Translations under genes and position numbers: made by a program
The notes under the pieces: generated by a model
What the model saw: the letters and a program-made list of their open reading frames with translations, nothing else
Database searches by the model: none
Told to the model about the DNA's origin: nothing
Part shown: positions 1 to 6,465 of the stretch, piece after piece
Layout of the letters: each line of letters starts with the position of its first letter
Position numbering within the stretch: the first letter of the stretch is position 1
From: Planctomycetaceae bacterium
GTDB taxonomy: Bacteria; Planctomycetota; Planctomycetia; Pirellulales; UBA1268
DNA: 37,842 bases
Assembly: GCA_947459185.1 (NCBI GenBank)
Contig: CANHCU010000025.1
Location: forward strand, 1-37,842
Direction of reading: 5' to 3'

Positions 1-21
1 ACGGGATCACGTCCAACGCGC

Positions 22-69
22 CCCCCGGCTCGCGCCGGGGGCTTCCATGCGACGCTCCCATAGAAGCCC
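22..69. repeat. REP-like two-hairpin repeat, copy 1
   Basis: The first hairpin has arms CCCCCGGC and GCCGGGGG around a TCGC loop (22-41). It is followed by a second inverted repeat, GGGCTTC (39-45) with GAAGCCC (63-69). The same two-hairpin architecture recurs at 6407-6461 (opposite orientation) and, inside a coding region, at 34747-34782. It lies just 3' of metF and could also act as a transcription end or mRNA stabiliser, but there is no T-tract. The dispersal is seen directly; the REP label is inference. Confidence 0.7.
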
Positions 70-100
70 TGAGCGCCAGCGACGGGATCCGCTCGGCCCG

Positions 101-970
101 CTACCGCACCGTCACCTGCCGCAGCACGCGGGAGGTCGCGGTCGATTTATTGAGCACGTAGAAGTGGATGCCGGGCACGCCGCCGTCGAGCAGCCCATGC
201 ACCTGCCGCGACGCGAAGTCCACGCCCGCCTCGAACTGCGCCGCTTCATCGGCACCCGCGGCCTCGAAGGCCCGGGTGAAGTCGTCCGGCAGCCGCGCCT
301 TGCACAGGCTGGCAATGCGACGGACCTGCGCGTAGTTGGTGACGGGCATCAAGCCCGGCACGATCGGCTGACTGATGCCGAGAGCCGCGCAGCGATCACG
401 AAACCGGAAGAAGTCGTCGTTGTCGTAGAAGAGTTGCGTCACGACCACGTCGCCGCCGGCGTCGCACTTTCGCTTGAGGTTCTCGAGATCCGCCTCGGCG
501 GTCACCGCCTCCTGGTGGGTCTCCGGATAGCCCGCCACGAGGATGCCAAACTCCGGGAACTCGCTGCGGATCAGGGCCACGAGTTCCGACGCATACCGCA
601 GGCCACCGGCCACCGGGGTGAACGACGTCTCGCCCTTGGGCGGATCGCCCCGCAGCGCCATGATCGCCGACACGCCACGGTCGCCGGCCTCGCGGAGGTA
701 ATCGCGGAGCTCATCGACGGAGCTGCCCACGCAGGTCAGGTGGCTGGCGACGGGGAGGTCGTGCCGCGACCGCACGCCCTCGATCACGTCGAGCGTGGTG
801 CCGCGGGTCGAACCGCCGGCGCCGTAGGTGCAGGTGATCATCGCCGGCTCGAAGGCCATGAGGTCCTCGACGGTCCGCCACATCATCGCCTCAGACTCGG
901 GCGTCTTGGGCGGAAACAGCTCGAACGACAGGCCGAAGCGGCCGTTCTCGTAGGCATCCTTGATCGACAC
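101..970 (-). CDS. metF: Methylenetetrahydrofolate reductase (MetF)
   Basis: This 289-residue protein is the expected length for bacterial MetF, the FAD-dependent enzyme that reduces 5,10-methylene-THF to 5-methyl-THF for methionine synthesis in the cytoplasm. Visible family motifs are FELFPPKT near the N-terminus, the TCTYGAGGSTR segment, HLTCVG, the ALRGDPP loop, the QLFYDND segment and GLMPV. The start is a GTG at 970, preceded by GAGG seven bases upstream. A TACAAT -10-like box lies about 55 bp upstream. The gene follows the GlmU-like gene on the same strand after a 77-bp gap, so it may have its own promoter or be read through. A REP-like repeat lies just past its stop codon. Confidence 0.95.
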   Translation of the reverse strand: MSIKDAYENGRFGLSFELFPPKTPESEAMMWRTVEDLMAFEPAMITCTYGAGGSTRGTTLDVIEGVRSRHDLPVASHLTCVGSSVDELRDYLREAGDRGVSAIMALRGDPPKGETSFTPVAGGLRYASELVALIRSEFPEFGILVAGYPETHQEAVTAEADLENLKRKCDAGGDVVVTQLFYDNDDFFRFRDRCAALGISQPIVPGLMPVTNYAQVRRIASLCKARLPDDFTRAFEAAGADEAAQFEAGVDFASRQVHGLLDGGVPGIHFYVLNKSTATSRVLRQVTVR

Positions 971-1023
971 GGTAAGGCCTCGGTATGGGGGAAGGGAACA
1001 GTGGCTGGTTCGTGTGGCTTCTT

Positions 1024-1051
1024 ATTGTAGTTCGGTGTTCGGCCTGGTCAC
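1024..1051 (-). promoter_or_regulatory. Candidate metF promoter
   Basis: On the minus strand, TACAAT (1029-1024, one mismatch to the consensus -10) is preceded by GTGACC (1051-1046, four of six matches to the -35) with a 16-bp spacer. The -35 lies in the last codons of the upstream gene. Predicted transcription start is near 1017, giving a leader of about 46 nt before the metF GTG. Based on consensus matching only. Confidence 0.35.
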
Positions 1052-2319
1052 GTGCCGGGCGGCGAGGCCGCCAGCGTGCGGAGAAGGTCGCAGTCTGCCT
1101 CCAGCAGTTCCAGGCCCCGACGGGCCATCATCCGCTCGAGAATGATGGCCACCTGTTCGGCCGTCGAGCGTTCGCCGCCGGGCACCACCATGTTCGTGAA
1201 CGCGGCCACCTGCTCCGGCACGAGGCCCCCGACCGTGGCGGCGATGCCGATCCTCCCGCCGCAGGGGAGCGACGTATTGATGGCGGTCTTCACGAAGTCG
1301 CCGACCAGCGCTCCCAGGAACTGCCGGCCGGTGTGGATCGTGCTGCGGCCTCCGTCGGCAGCCGGTTCGTGCAGCCGCACCGGTCCGTAGGTGGCCTTGA
1401 GGTTGCCGGTGATAGTGCCGGCCGCGAGGTTCACCCAACTGCCGATGTGGCTATGGCCGAGAAAGCCGTCGTGGGGTTTGTTGGAGTAGGGCTCCATGAT
1501 CGTCGCCTCGATCTCGCCGCCCACGCGGCATTCGGCGCCGATGGCCGTGCCGCCGCGAATCCAGGCATGCGGGTTGACGCGGGCCCTGCTGCCGATCCAG
1601 ATCGGGCCATCGAGGCAGACGAAGGGGCCGATCTCGGCGCCGGCATCAACCACGACCGGCCCGTGCCGCACGACGACCTGCTCCGAGATTTCCGCGCCAG
1701 TGGCCGCGTAGAGACCAGGTCGAATCTCGCGGAAGCGTCCTGAATCGATCTGCACCGCGAGTGCGCCGGCGATGGCCCGCTCGTGGGCGGCGATGATCTC
1801 GTGGGGCAGCGACAGCATCTCGATGTCGGCATCAGCCTTGGGAAGCGAGAGCGCGTCGATTGCCTCCGTCGCGGCGGCGGCATCGGCCAGCACGGCATTC
1901 ACGACCGCCTGATCGGAGCCACTGCCGTCGGCAGCGATGTGAACGATCGCTGCGGCGATCACATCGCCGTGATGCACGACCGTGCGGTGGCCCGCCTCGA
2001 CGAGGCTGCGGAGCGTGACGAGCGTGTCGCGGCTGGGCACGACGCGGGCGTTGACAAGGAGCAGAATCGCGCCGTGCGAGGAGACGGGCGGGCGTGGCGG
2101 TGGGATCGCGGAGGAGCCGCCCCACACAGCCACGCGGCTGCCGGCGACCGAGTCGAGATAGCGGGCGAGGTAGGGCCGCACCGCGCGGCGGACCGGGCCG
2201 AAGTGGCCGAGGGCCTCGAAGAGCGTGGTGCCGCCGATCGTGAGGTCGCAGGCGGGGCGGGCGGCGGTCAGCAGGCCGAGCTGGCCGACAGCCGTGTCTT
2301 CAAAAACGATGGTCTGCAT
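1048..2319 (-). CDS. Alternative GlmU-type sugar nucleotidyltransferase / acyltransferase
   Basis: This 423-residue protein resembles the GlmU-like family of Bacteroidetes and Planctomycetes (putative glucosamine-1-phosphate N-acetyltransferase / UDP-GlcNAc pyrophosphorylase, TIGR03991 type). The N-terminal half (about 1-180) has the atypical nucleotidyltransferase start (IVFEDTAVGQLGLLT, then ARPACDL). The C-terminal half is a left-handed beta-helix, with hexapeptide-like runs (GAEIGPFV, IGSRARVNPHAWI, GAECRVGGEI) and the family segment SNKPHDGFLGHSHIGSWVNL. The frame stays open upstream to 2502, but that would run through the tRNA-Leu gene in antisense and lacks family similarity, so the ATG at 2319 beginning MQTIVFED is chosen. 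No strong ribosome-binding site is visible. The likely role is cytoplasmic UDP-GlcNAc supply for envelope sugars; the substrate is inferred from the family. Confidence 0.85.
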   Translation of the reverse strand: MQTIVFEDTAVGQLGLLTAARPACDLTIGGTTLFEALGHFGPVRRAVRPYLARYLDSVAGSRVAVWGGSSAIPPPRPPVSSHGAILLLVNARVVPSRDTLVTLRSLVEAGHRTVVHHGDVIAAAIVHIAADGSGSDQAVVNAVLADAAAATEAIDALSLPKADADIEMLSLPHEIIAAHERAIAGALAVQIDSGRFREIRPGLYAATGAEISEQVVVRHGPVVVDAGAEIGPFVCLDGPIWIGSRARVNPHAWIRGGTAIGAECRVGGEIEATIMEPYSNKPHDGFLGHSHIGSWVNLAAGTITGNLKATYGPVRLHEPAADGGRSTIHTGRQFLGALVGDFVKTAINTSLPCGGRIGIAATVGGLVPEQVAAFTNMVVPGGERSTAEQVAIILERMMARRGLELLEADCDLLRTLAASPPGT

Positions 2320-2450
2320 GCCCGTAAGGGTAGGCGAGCACCGCCGGTGACGGCCAGCGGAATTCGGGGCGGCGACCGGCCCCGGCGGGTATCTCTGGCA
2401 ATCGGCCGCGGCGGGCCGTAATCTCAGAAGAGACGGCCAACCCCTCACGA

Positions 2451-2533
2451 GCCGGAGTGGCGAAATGGCAGACGCGACGGACTCAAAATCCGTTGCCCGC
2501 AAGGGCGTGTGGGTTCAAGTCCCTCCTCCGGTA
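2451..2533 (+). tRNA. tRNA-Leu (anticodon CAA)
   Basis: A class II tRNA fold is readable. The acceptor stem is GCCGGAG (2451-2457) with CTCCGGT (2526-2532, a G-U closing pair), and the discriminator is A2533. The anticodon stem is ACGGA/TCCGT around loop CTCAAAA, giving anticodon CAA, which reads UUG leucine codons. The long variable arm (CCC-GCAA-GGG core) is typical of tRNA-Leu. The T loop is TTCAAGT, with one T-T mismatch in its stem. CCA is not encoded. A TAATCT box at 2419-2424 is a plausible -10. Confidence 0.95.
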
Positions 2534-2619
2534 CTCGATTCTTGCAGCGGAAAAAGCGATTGCTGGCATGAGCATCGTCCGCCAGACCCCACGTCGGCTC
2601 CGCAGACAAAGATACACCC

Positions 2620-4284
2620 GTGACACGACTGCAGCATGCGCTGCGCCCGCCACTACCGTCGCCGCCGCCGGCCCGTGATCAACGCGATCCTGCCTGGCGG
2701 GCCCTCGCGATCGTGGTCGGGCTTCTGACGGTCGAAGCCTGCCTCATCGGCTGGTGCTTCGGCGGCTGGGTGCTGGCCACGCCGGGAAAACGCCTGCTGT
2801 CCATCGGACTGGTCGGCATGCTCATCGGATTGTGGTCGCACATCGAGCGGCACAAGGCAGACTATCGGACGGCGCGTGTCTCCTGGCCGCTTGTCGCGGG
2901 CCAGGTGCTGTCATTCGTGGGCGTCTTCGCCGCAGTTCGTTGGCTCGCCGCAGGAGCGCCGCCCAGCCCGCTCGGCGACACCGGCACACCCCTGGCCGTT
3001 GCGGTGACAGCGGCGGCATGGCTGGCATGCTCGCTGGCATCCATCGCCCCGACACTCGACCTCGCGCGGACACTGCTTGGCAGCGCTGCGCTCTGCGCCG
3101 CACTGGCCGTGACGTCCTGGAACATCGGCGACCTGACCCAGAGCTTCTGGAACCAGACCGGTGAAACCACCATCCGGCTGGTGGCACTCCTGCTGACGCC
3201 GTTTGCCGGCGGGCCGGTCATCCGACCGGAGCCATTCGTCCTCGGCACAGAAGCCTTTCAGGTCAGGATTCAGTCGGCCTGCTCGGGGTTTCACGGCATC
3301 GGCCTGATCACCATGCTGCTGGCGGGCTCCCTCTGGTGGTTCCGGCGGCTCTATCGCTTTCCGCAGTCGCTCCTGCTCCTCCCCATCGGCGTGGCGCTCA
3401 TCTGGCTGGCAAACGTCGTCCGGATCACGGCCTTGATCCTCGTCGGAATCTGGATCTCACCGGCGATCGCCGTGGATGGATTCCACTCCACCGCCGGCTG
3501 GATCGCCTTCCTCACGGTCGGGCTGGGCCTCATCTGGGCGGCAGCGCGGATACCGTTCTTTACCCACTCTGAGCCGATGGTGCCTGAGATCGCGATGGCT
3601 GCGGCGTCGCCGATCGCGGTGGGCGCGACGACCATCACCACCACCGCCTGTCTCCTGCCCTTCCTGGCCCTCACGGCTATCACGATGCTGACCCGGGCCT
3701 TCACGAGCGGCTTCGACATCTTCTATCCGGTGCGGGTGGTCTGCGTGGCCGGGGTGCTCTGGTCGCTTCGCAACGCGTTGCCGTGGCGTGAATGCCGGAT
3801 CTCGCTGCTCCCGATCGCGATCGGGGCCGTTGCCTTTGCGATCTGGATGATCCTCGCGCCTGGGGCGACGGCATCGCCGGCCGCGATGGCAGCCGGCCTG
3901 CATGCGGACCCGCTCGATCCAGCCCAGTTGGGCCAGCCGTGGACAACGCTCTGGCTGCTCTTTCGCGTGCTGGGCTCGACGGTCACGGTGCCGATCGCGG
4001 AGGAGCTGTTCTTCCGGGGATTCATCACCCGCCGCTGCATCTCCGAAGACGCCGACAGCGTGCCGCTCGGGCAGTTCTCGTGGTTCTCGTTCCTCGTCTC
4101 TGCCGTGTCGTTTGGCGTGCTCCACGGCGACGCCTGGCTGGCCGGCATCGTGGTCGGCATGCTGTTTGGTGTGGCGGTCTACGCACGGCGGCGTCTCTTC
4201 GATGCCGTGGTGGCCCACGCCACCACCAACGCCCTGCTCAGCGGCTACGTGGTGGCGACCGGATCATGGTCGGAGTGGGGCTGA
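2620..4284 (+). CDS. Exosortase E / CPBP-family protease fusion (XrtE-like)
   Basis: This 554-residue polytopic membrane protein fuses two domains. The N-terminal exosortase domain (about 35-310) has the catalytic triad pattern: Cys221 in ACSGFHG, Arg268 in NVVRITAL and His289 in FHSTAGW. The C-terminal domain (about 330-550) is a CPBP (CAAX/bacteriocin-processing) intramembrane protease with E461-E462-x3-R466, F498-x3-H502 and H533-x3-N537. This architecture is known as exosortase E/protease, linked in other bacteria to VPEID-CTERM sorting signals. It would cleave and possibly relocate C-terminally tagged exported proteins at the cytoplasmic membrane. The start is a GTG at 2620, 86 bp after the tRNA; no strong ribosome-binding site is visible. 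No protein in this window ends with a recognisable VPEID/PEP-CTERM tail. The stop lies 11 bp from the convergent YceH-family stop. Confidence 0.88.
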   Translation: MTRLQHALRPPLPSPPPARDQRDPAWRALAIVVGLLTVEACLIGWCFGGWVLATPGKRLLSIGLVGMLIGLWSHIERHKADYRTARVSWPLVAGQVLSFVGVFAAVRWLAAGAPPSPLGDTGTPLAVAVTAAAWLACSLASIAPTLDLARTLLGSAALCAALAVTSWNIGDLTQSFWNQTGETTIRLVALLLTPFAGGPVIRPEPFVLGTEAFQVRIQSACSGFHGIGLITMLLAGSLWWFRRLYRFPQSLLLLPIGVALIWLANVVRITALILVGIWISPAIAVDGFHSTAGWIAFLTVGLGLIWAAARIPFFTHSEPMVPEIAMAAASPIAVGATTITTTACLLPFLALTAITMLTRAFTSGFDIFYPVRVVCVAGVLWSLRNALPWRECRISLLPIAIGAVAFAIWMILAPGATASPAAMAAGLHADPLDPAQLGQPWTTLWLLFRVLGSTVTVPIAEELFFRGFITRRCISEDADSVPLGQFSWFSFLVSAVSFGVLHGDAWLAGIVVGMLFGVAVYARRRLFDAVVAHATTNALLSGYVVATGSWSEWG

Positions 4285-4295
4285 ACGATGGTGGT

Positions 4296-5084
4296 TCACA
4301 CGACGCCCAAAGACCGCTCCAACGCGGCAAGCCGTTCCCGCACCTCGGCCAGTTCTGACTCCAGCCGATCCACACGATCCGCGAGCGATTCGGCTGCCGG
4401 GCCCGCGACTTCCCGACTGTGGCCACCTGCTCGCATGTCGCCAGCCGTTTCCGACTCGCCGGCCCCGGCATCGCCACCGATCGCCGACTGACTGGCTGCT
4501 GCAGCCGAAAGCCCCACCTGCGACCGTACCTTCTCCAGCTTTTCCTCGGGCAAGAGACCGTGCGTGAGCATACGGCCGCGGCCGGGAGGAGAGAGCCAGA
4601 CGATCAGGTCGCGAGTAGCCAGCGCATCAAGATGCGTGCGGAGGGTATCCAGGTCGGGGATCGGGTCCATGCGGCTGGCCCGCCCCCGCAGATCCCCCTC
4701 GCTCTGTTCGCCCCGCAGCAGGAGTTCGCCGAGGATCGCCAGCTCCTCCTTGCCGACACCGAGCCACTCGTAGGCCAGATGCCGGTACCGCGGGATCTTT
4801 CCACTGCCAAAGACCTCGGCCACGGCACCACAGTGCCGCAGACTCGTGAGGGCACGGCTGGCCGACTCCTCGTCGAGCTGCATGGCAGGATCGCGGTTGC
4901 TCTTCTGATTGCAGCCGGTCACCACCGCATTGAGCGAGAGCGGATACTGGTCGGGCGTCGTCTTGCCCTTCTCGATCAGCACGCCGAGCACGCGGCGTTC
5001 GTTCGCATCGAGTGGCCGAATCGGATGTGGGTTCACGCCAATGCTGCTGCCAGACGGCCCAGTGGAGTGGTCGGAAGAATGCAT
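4296..5084 (-). CDS. YceH/DUF480 family protein
   Basis: This 262-residue protein belongs to the DUF480 (YceH) family of winged-helix-like cytoplasmic proteins of unknown molecular role. Diagnostic segments are RRVLGVLIEK, KTTPDQYPLSLNAV, GCNQKSNRDP, the ASRALTSLRHCG helix, YEWLGVGKEELAILGELLLRG and DLDTLRTHLDAL. A hydrophilic linker (about 185-230) leads into a C-terminal coiled coil (DRVDRLESELAEVRERL), longer than in E. coli YceH. The start at 5084 is supported by GGGGAG five bases upstream; an in-frame start 39 bp earlier is less likely. It faces the exosortase gene tail to tail with an 11-bp gap. Confidence 0.88.
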   Translation of the reverse strand: MHSSDHSTGPSGSSIGVNPHPIRPLDANERRVLGVLIEKGKTTPDQYPLSLNAVVTGCNQKSNRDPAMQLDEESASRALTSLRHCGAVAEVFGSGKIPRYRHLAYEWLGVGKEELAILGELLLRGEQSEGDLRGRASRMDPIPDLDTLRTHLDALATRDLIVWLSPPGRGRMLTHGLLPEEKLEKVRSQVGLSAAAASQSAIGGDAGAGESETAGDMRAGGHSREVAGPAAESLADRVDRLESELAEVRERLAALERSLGVV

Positions 5085-5184
5085 GAAGACTCCCCAGAAA
5101 GAATCTCGAGCAAAGACTATCAAGCGTGGCGTCCGGCTTTGGAGCCGACCCGAGGCCGTTGGAGAGCCACGCTGTAAGGCAGGA

Positions 5185-5318
5185 TAGCAGTTTCCGGATC
5201 GGACTGCCGTCGTGGGTGACCTTGAAGGGCCGGATCGTGGGCGACATCACGATCTCGTCCCGCGGCAGCCCGAGCGCCTCCGCCACCGCGGCATTGAGAT
5301 CGGCCGGCGTGACGCCAT
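5185..5318 (-). pseudogene. DUF1501 C-terminal remnant
   Basis: A minus-strand frame encodes about 44 residues matching the end of planctomycete DUF1501 proteins: TPADLNAAVAEALGLPRDE, then SPTIRPFKVTHDGSPIRKLL. These proteins normally run 400-500 residues and stop just after this point. Here nothing upstream in frame resembles the family, and the native stop is gone, so the frame runs on toward the YceH gene. No start codon or ribosome-binding site supports expression. It is the first of three truncated remnants lying side by side. Confidence 0.65.
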
Positions 5319-5385
5319 CGGCTTCCGCTCCACGACCGCACTTGTCGGCTTCTGCACTCGGCAAGACCGACGCCCGCGCGGGGCT

Positions 5386-5976
5386 CTATCCGGGGGCTGG
5401 ACGAGCGGGAATGTCGAGCCGCTGTTCCAGCCCGAGGAGCCTTTCCCGGAGCGGTCCGTAGGCGATGCTCTGTACGGGCACCTGGCCCCGCACAGCCATG
5501 GCCGCCGCCACTCCTGCCGACTCCCCGAGGATCATCCAAACGGGCTCCATTCGGATCGACGTCATGGCGATGTGGCTGGCGGACAGGCAGACCGGCACGA
5601 GCAGGTTTTCAGATTCTTTCTTGTGTGGCACGATCGCGCGGTAGGGAATCTTGTAGATGCCGCGGTTGGCCTCCTCCAGATAGAGCATGGAATAGTAGCC
5701 GCCCATCAGGGCGATCTTGCCGTCGAGCGGAACCATCGCATACGGCCACTCGTCCACGCCATAGGAAGCCAGCCCCACGGCATCATCGATATCGGCACGC
5801 CCCTCCATGTCCTTCTGCGTGACCACATAGGCGGACCCCGATGGATCGAGCGGCAGGCTGCCTGCCTCCTTGCTGAACTTCCAGCGGAAGCCGTAGCCCA
5901 TCGTGAGCGCATCGGCCTCTCCTTCCGGCTTGATCTCGATCTGCTGCAGCAGTGGCACGAGGCCGCTCTGCGGGTC
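5386..5976 (-). pseudogene. FAD-dependent oxidoreductase, C-terminal fragment
   Basis: About 195 residues match the C-terminal part of planctomycete FAD-dependent oxidoreductases (PF12831-like). Visible are DPQSGL at the 5' limit, GYGFRWKFSK, NRGIYKIPYRAIVP, ENLLVPVCLSASH, SIRMEPVWMILGESAG and VAAAMAV, followed by a normal-looking end. The N-terminal dinucleotide-binding domain (GxGxxG) is absent. Upstream of about 5976 the frame runs into repeat-like sequence with no family similarity. A GTG at 5958 could start a 190-residue product, but without the Rossmann domain it is unlikely to bind FAD. Complete relatives are usually over 450 residues. Probably a decayed gene truncated at its 5' end. 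Confidence 0.72.
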
Positions 5977-6063
5977 GCCTGGCGTGTCTCCGGTCGGGGC
6001 TACGCCCCTCCCTCCGACACACCACGCGGACTGTTCCCCAACTCTCTCATGAGCCCTGGTACA

Positions 6064-6234
6064 GAAATCGGGAAGGGGTCAGGCAGGCTGCTTGGCATCT
6101 CGACGCATACCGCCAAGGCCCACGTGGCCGGGGTGATCGAAAAGCTCGGGGCCAGCGACCGCACACAGGCCGTGGCCCGCGCCTTCGACCTGGGCCTGCT
6201 TTCGGCACGCTCACCGAGAGCCGCCACGCGGTAA
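6064..6234 (+). pseudogene. LuxR-type HTH remnant (C-terminal end of a NarL-like regulator)
   Basis: The plus strand encodes a LuxR/NarL DNA-binding end: LLGISTHTAKAHVAGVIEKL, then GASDRTQAVARAFDLGLL and a short tail to the stop at 6234. This covers the recognition and dimerisation helices of the HTH. The preceding helix is disrupted (EIGKGSGR where EIAR-like sequence is expected), and no receiver domain or start codon lies upstream, where the FAD-oxidoreductase remnant sits on the other strand. It is a fragment, not a functional regulator. Confidence 0.65.
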
Positions 6235-6247
6235 GGCGACGCGCGTC

Positions 6248-6294
6248 GTCACGCCACGCGGATTCCGCTCGCTTGCGCTTCGGGCTTGTATGGG
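6248..6294. repeat. 47-bp direct repeat, copy 1
   Basis: It is identical over 47 bp to 6373-6419 (125-bp period). It contains the core GCTTGCGCTTCGGGCTT, which resembles the reverse complement of the repeats at 6326-6347 and 34543-34564 and the forward sequence at 16627-16648. A degenerate partial match lies at 11636-11653. Part of the REP-like cluster filling 6240-6461. Confidence 0.85.
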
Positions 6295-6325
6295 AAACCG
6301 CACGCATCCAAGCCCGCTCCCATCC

Positions 6326-6347
6326 AAGCCCGCAGCGCCAGCAAGGG
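6326..6347. repeat. REP-like repeat (AAGCCC...GCAAGGG type), copy 1
   Basis: A 22-bp element beginning AAGCCCGCAGCGC and ending AGCAAGGG. Its inverse complement is at 16627-16648 with one difference, and a coding-region copy is at 34543-34564 with two differences. The flanking CATCC is shared with the 34543 copy, extending that match to 25 of 27 bp. Confidence 0.75.
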
Positions 6348-6372
6348 TATACGGGCCGCGTCACCCCCAACG

Positions 6373-6419
6373 GTCACGCCACGCGGATTCCGCTCGCTTG
6401 CGCTTCGGGCTTGTATGGG
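6373..6419. repeat. 47-bp direct repeat, copy 2
   Basis: An exact copy of 6248-6294. Its last 13 bases (GGGCTTGTATGGG, 6407-6419) also form the left arm of the perfect inverted repeat that ends at 6441. Confidence 0.85.
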
Positions 6420-6461
6420 TACGGCACGCCCATACAAGCCCCCGGCGTGAGCCGGGGGACT
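6407..6461. repeat. REP-like two-hairpin repeat, copy 2
   Basis: GGGCTTGTATGGG (6407-6419) and CCCATACAAGCCC (6429-6441) form a perfect 13-bp stem with a 9-nt loop. This overlaps a second hairpin, CCCCCGGC and GCCGGGGG around GTGA (6439-6458). The module sits 5-60 bp past the stop of the 1697-residue minus-strand gene, so it may end or stabilise that transcript. There is no T-tract, so intrinsic termination is uncertain. Confidence 0.75.
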
Positions 6462-6465
6462 CGCT

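Noticed and set aside
47-1030. A 327-codon open frame on the plus strand
   Set aside because: Fully antisense to metF, whose motifs are unambiguous.
2320-2502. N-terminal extension of the GlmU-like protein
   Set aside because: It would be translated through antisense tRNA-Leu sequence and has no similarity to the family; MQTIVFED is the natural start.
5120-5539. A 139-codon minus-strand frame between the remnants
   Set aside because: Arg/Gly/Ser-rich with no similarity; it is out of frame with both the DUF1501 and FAD-oxidoreductase remnants.
6240-6461. A CRISPR array, suggested by repeated units
   Set aside because: Only two 47-bp copies, no regular spacers, no cas genes, and related repeats are dispersed across the window, including inside a gene.
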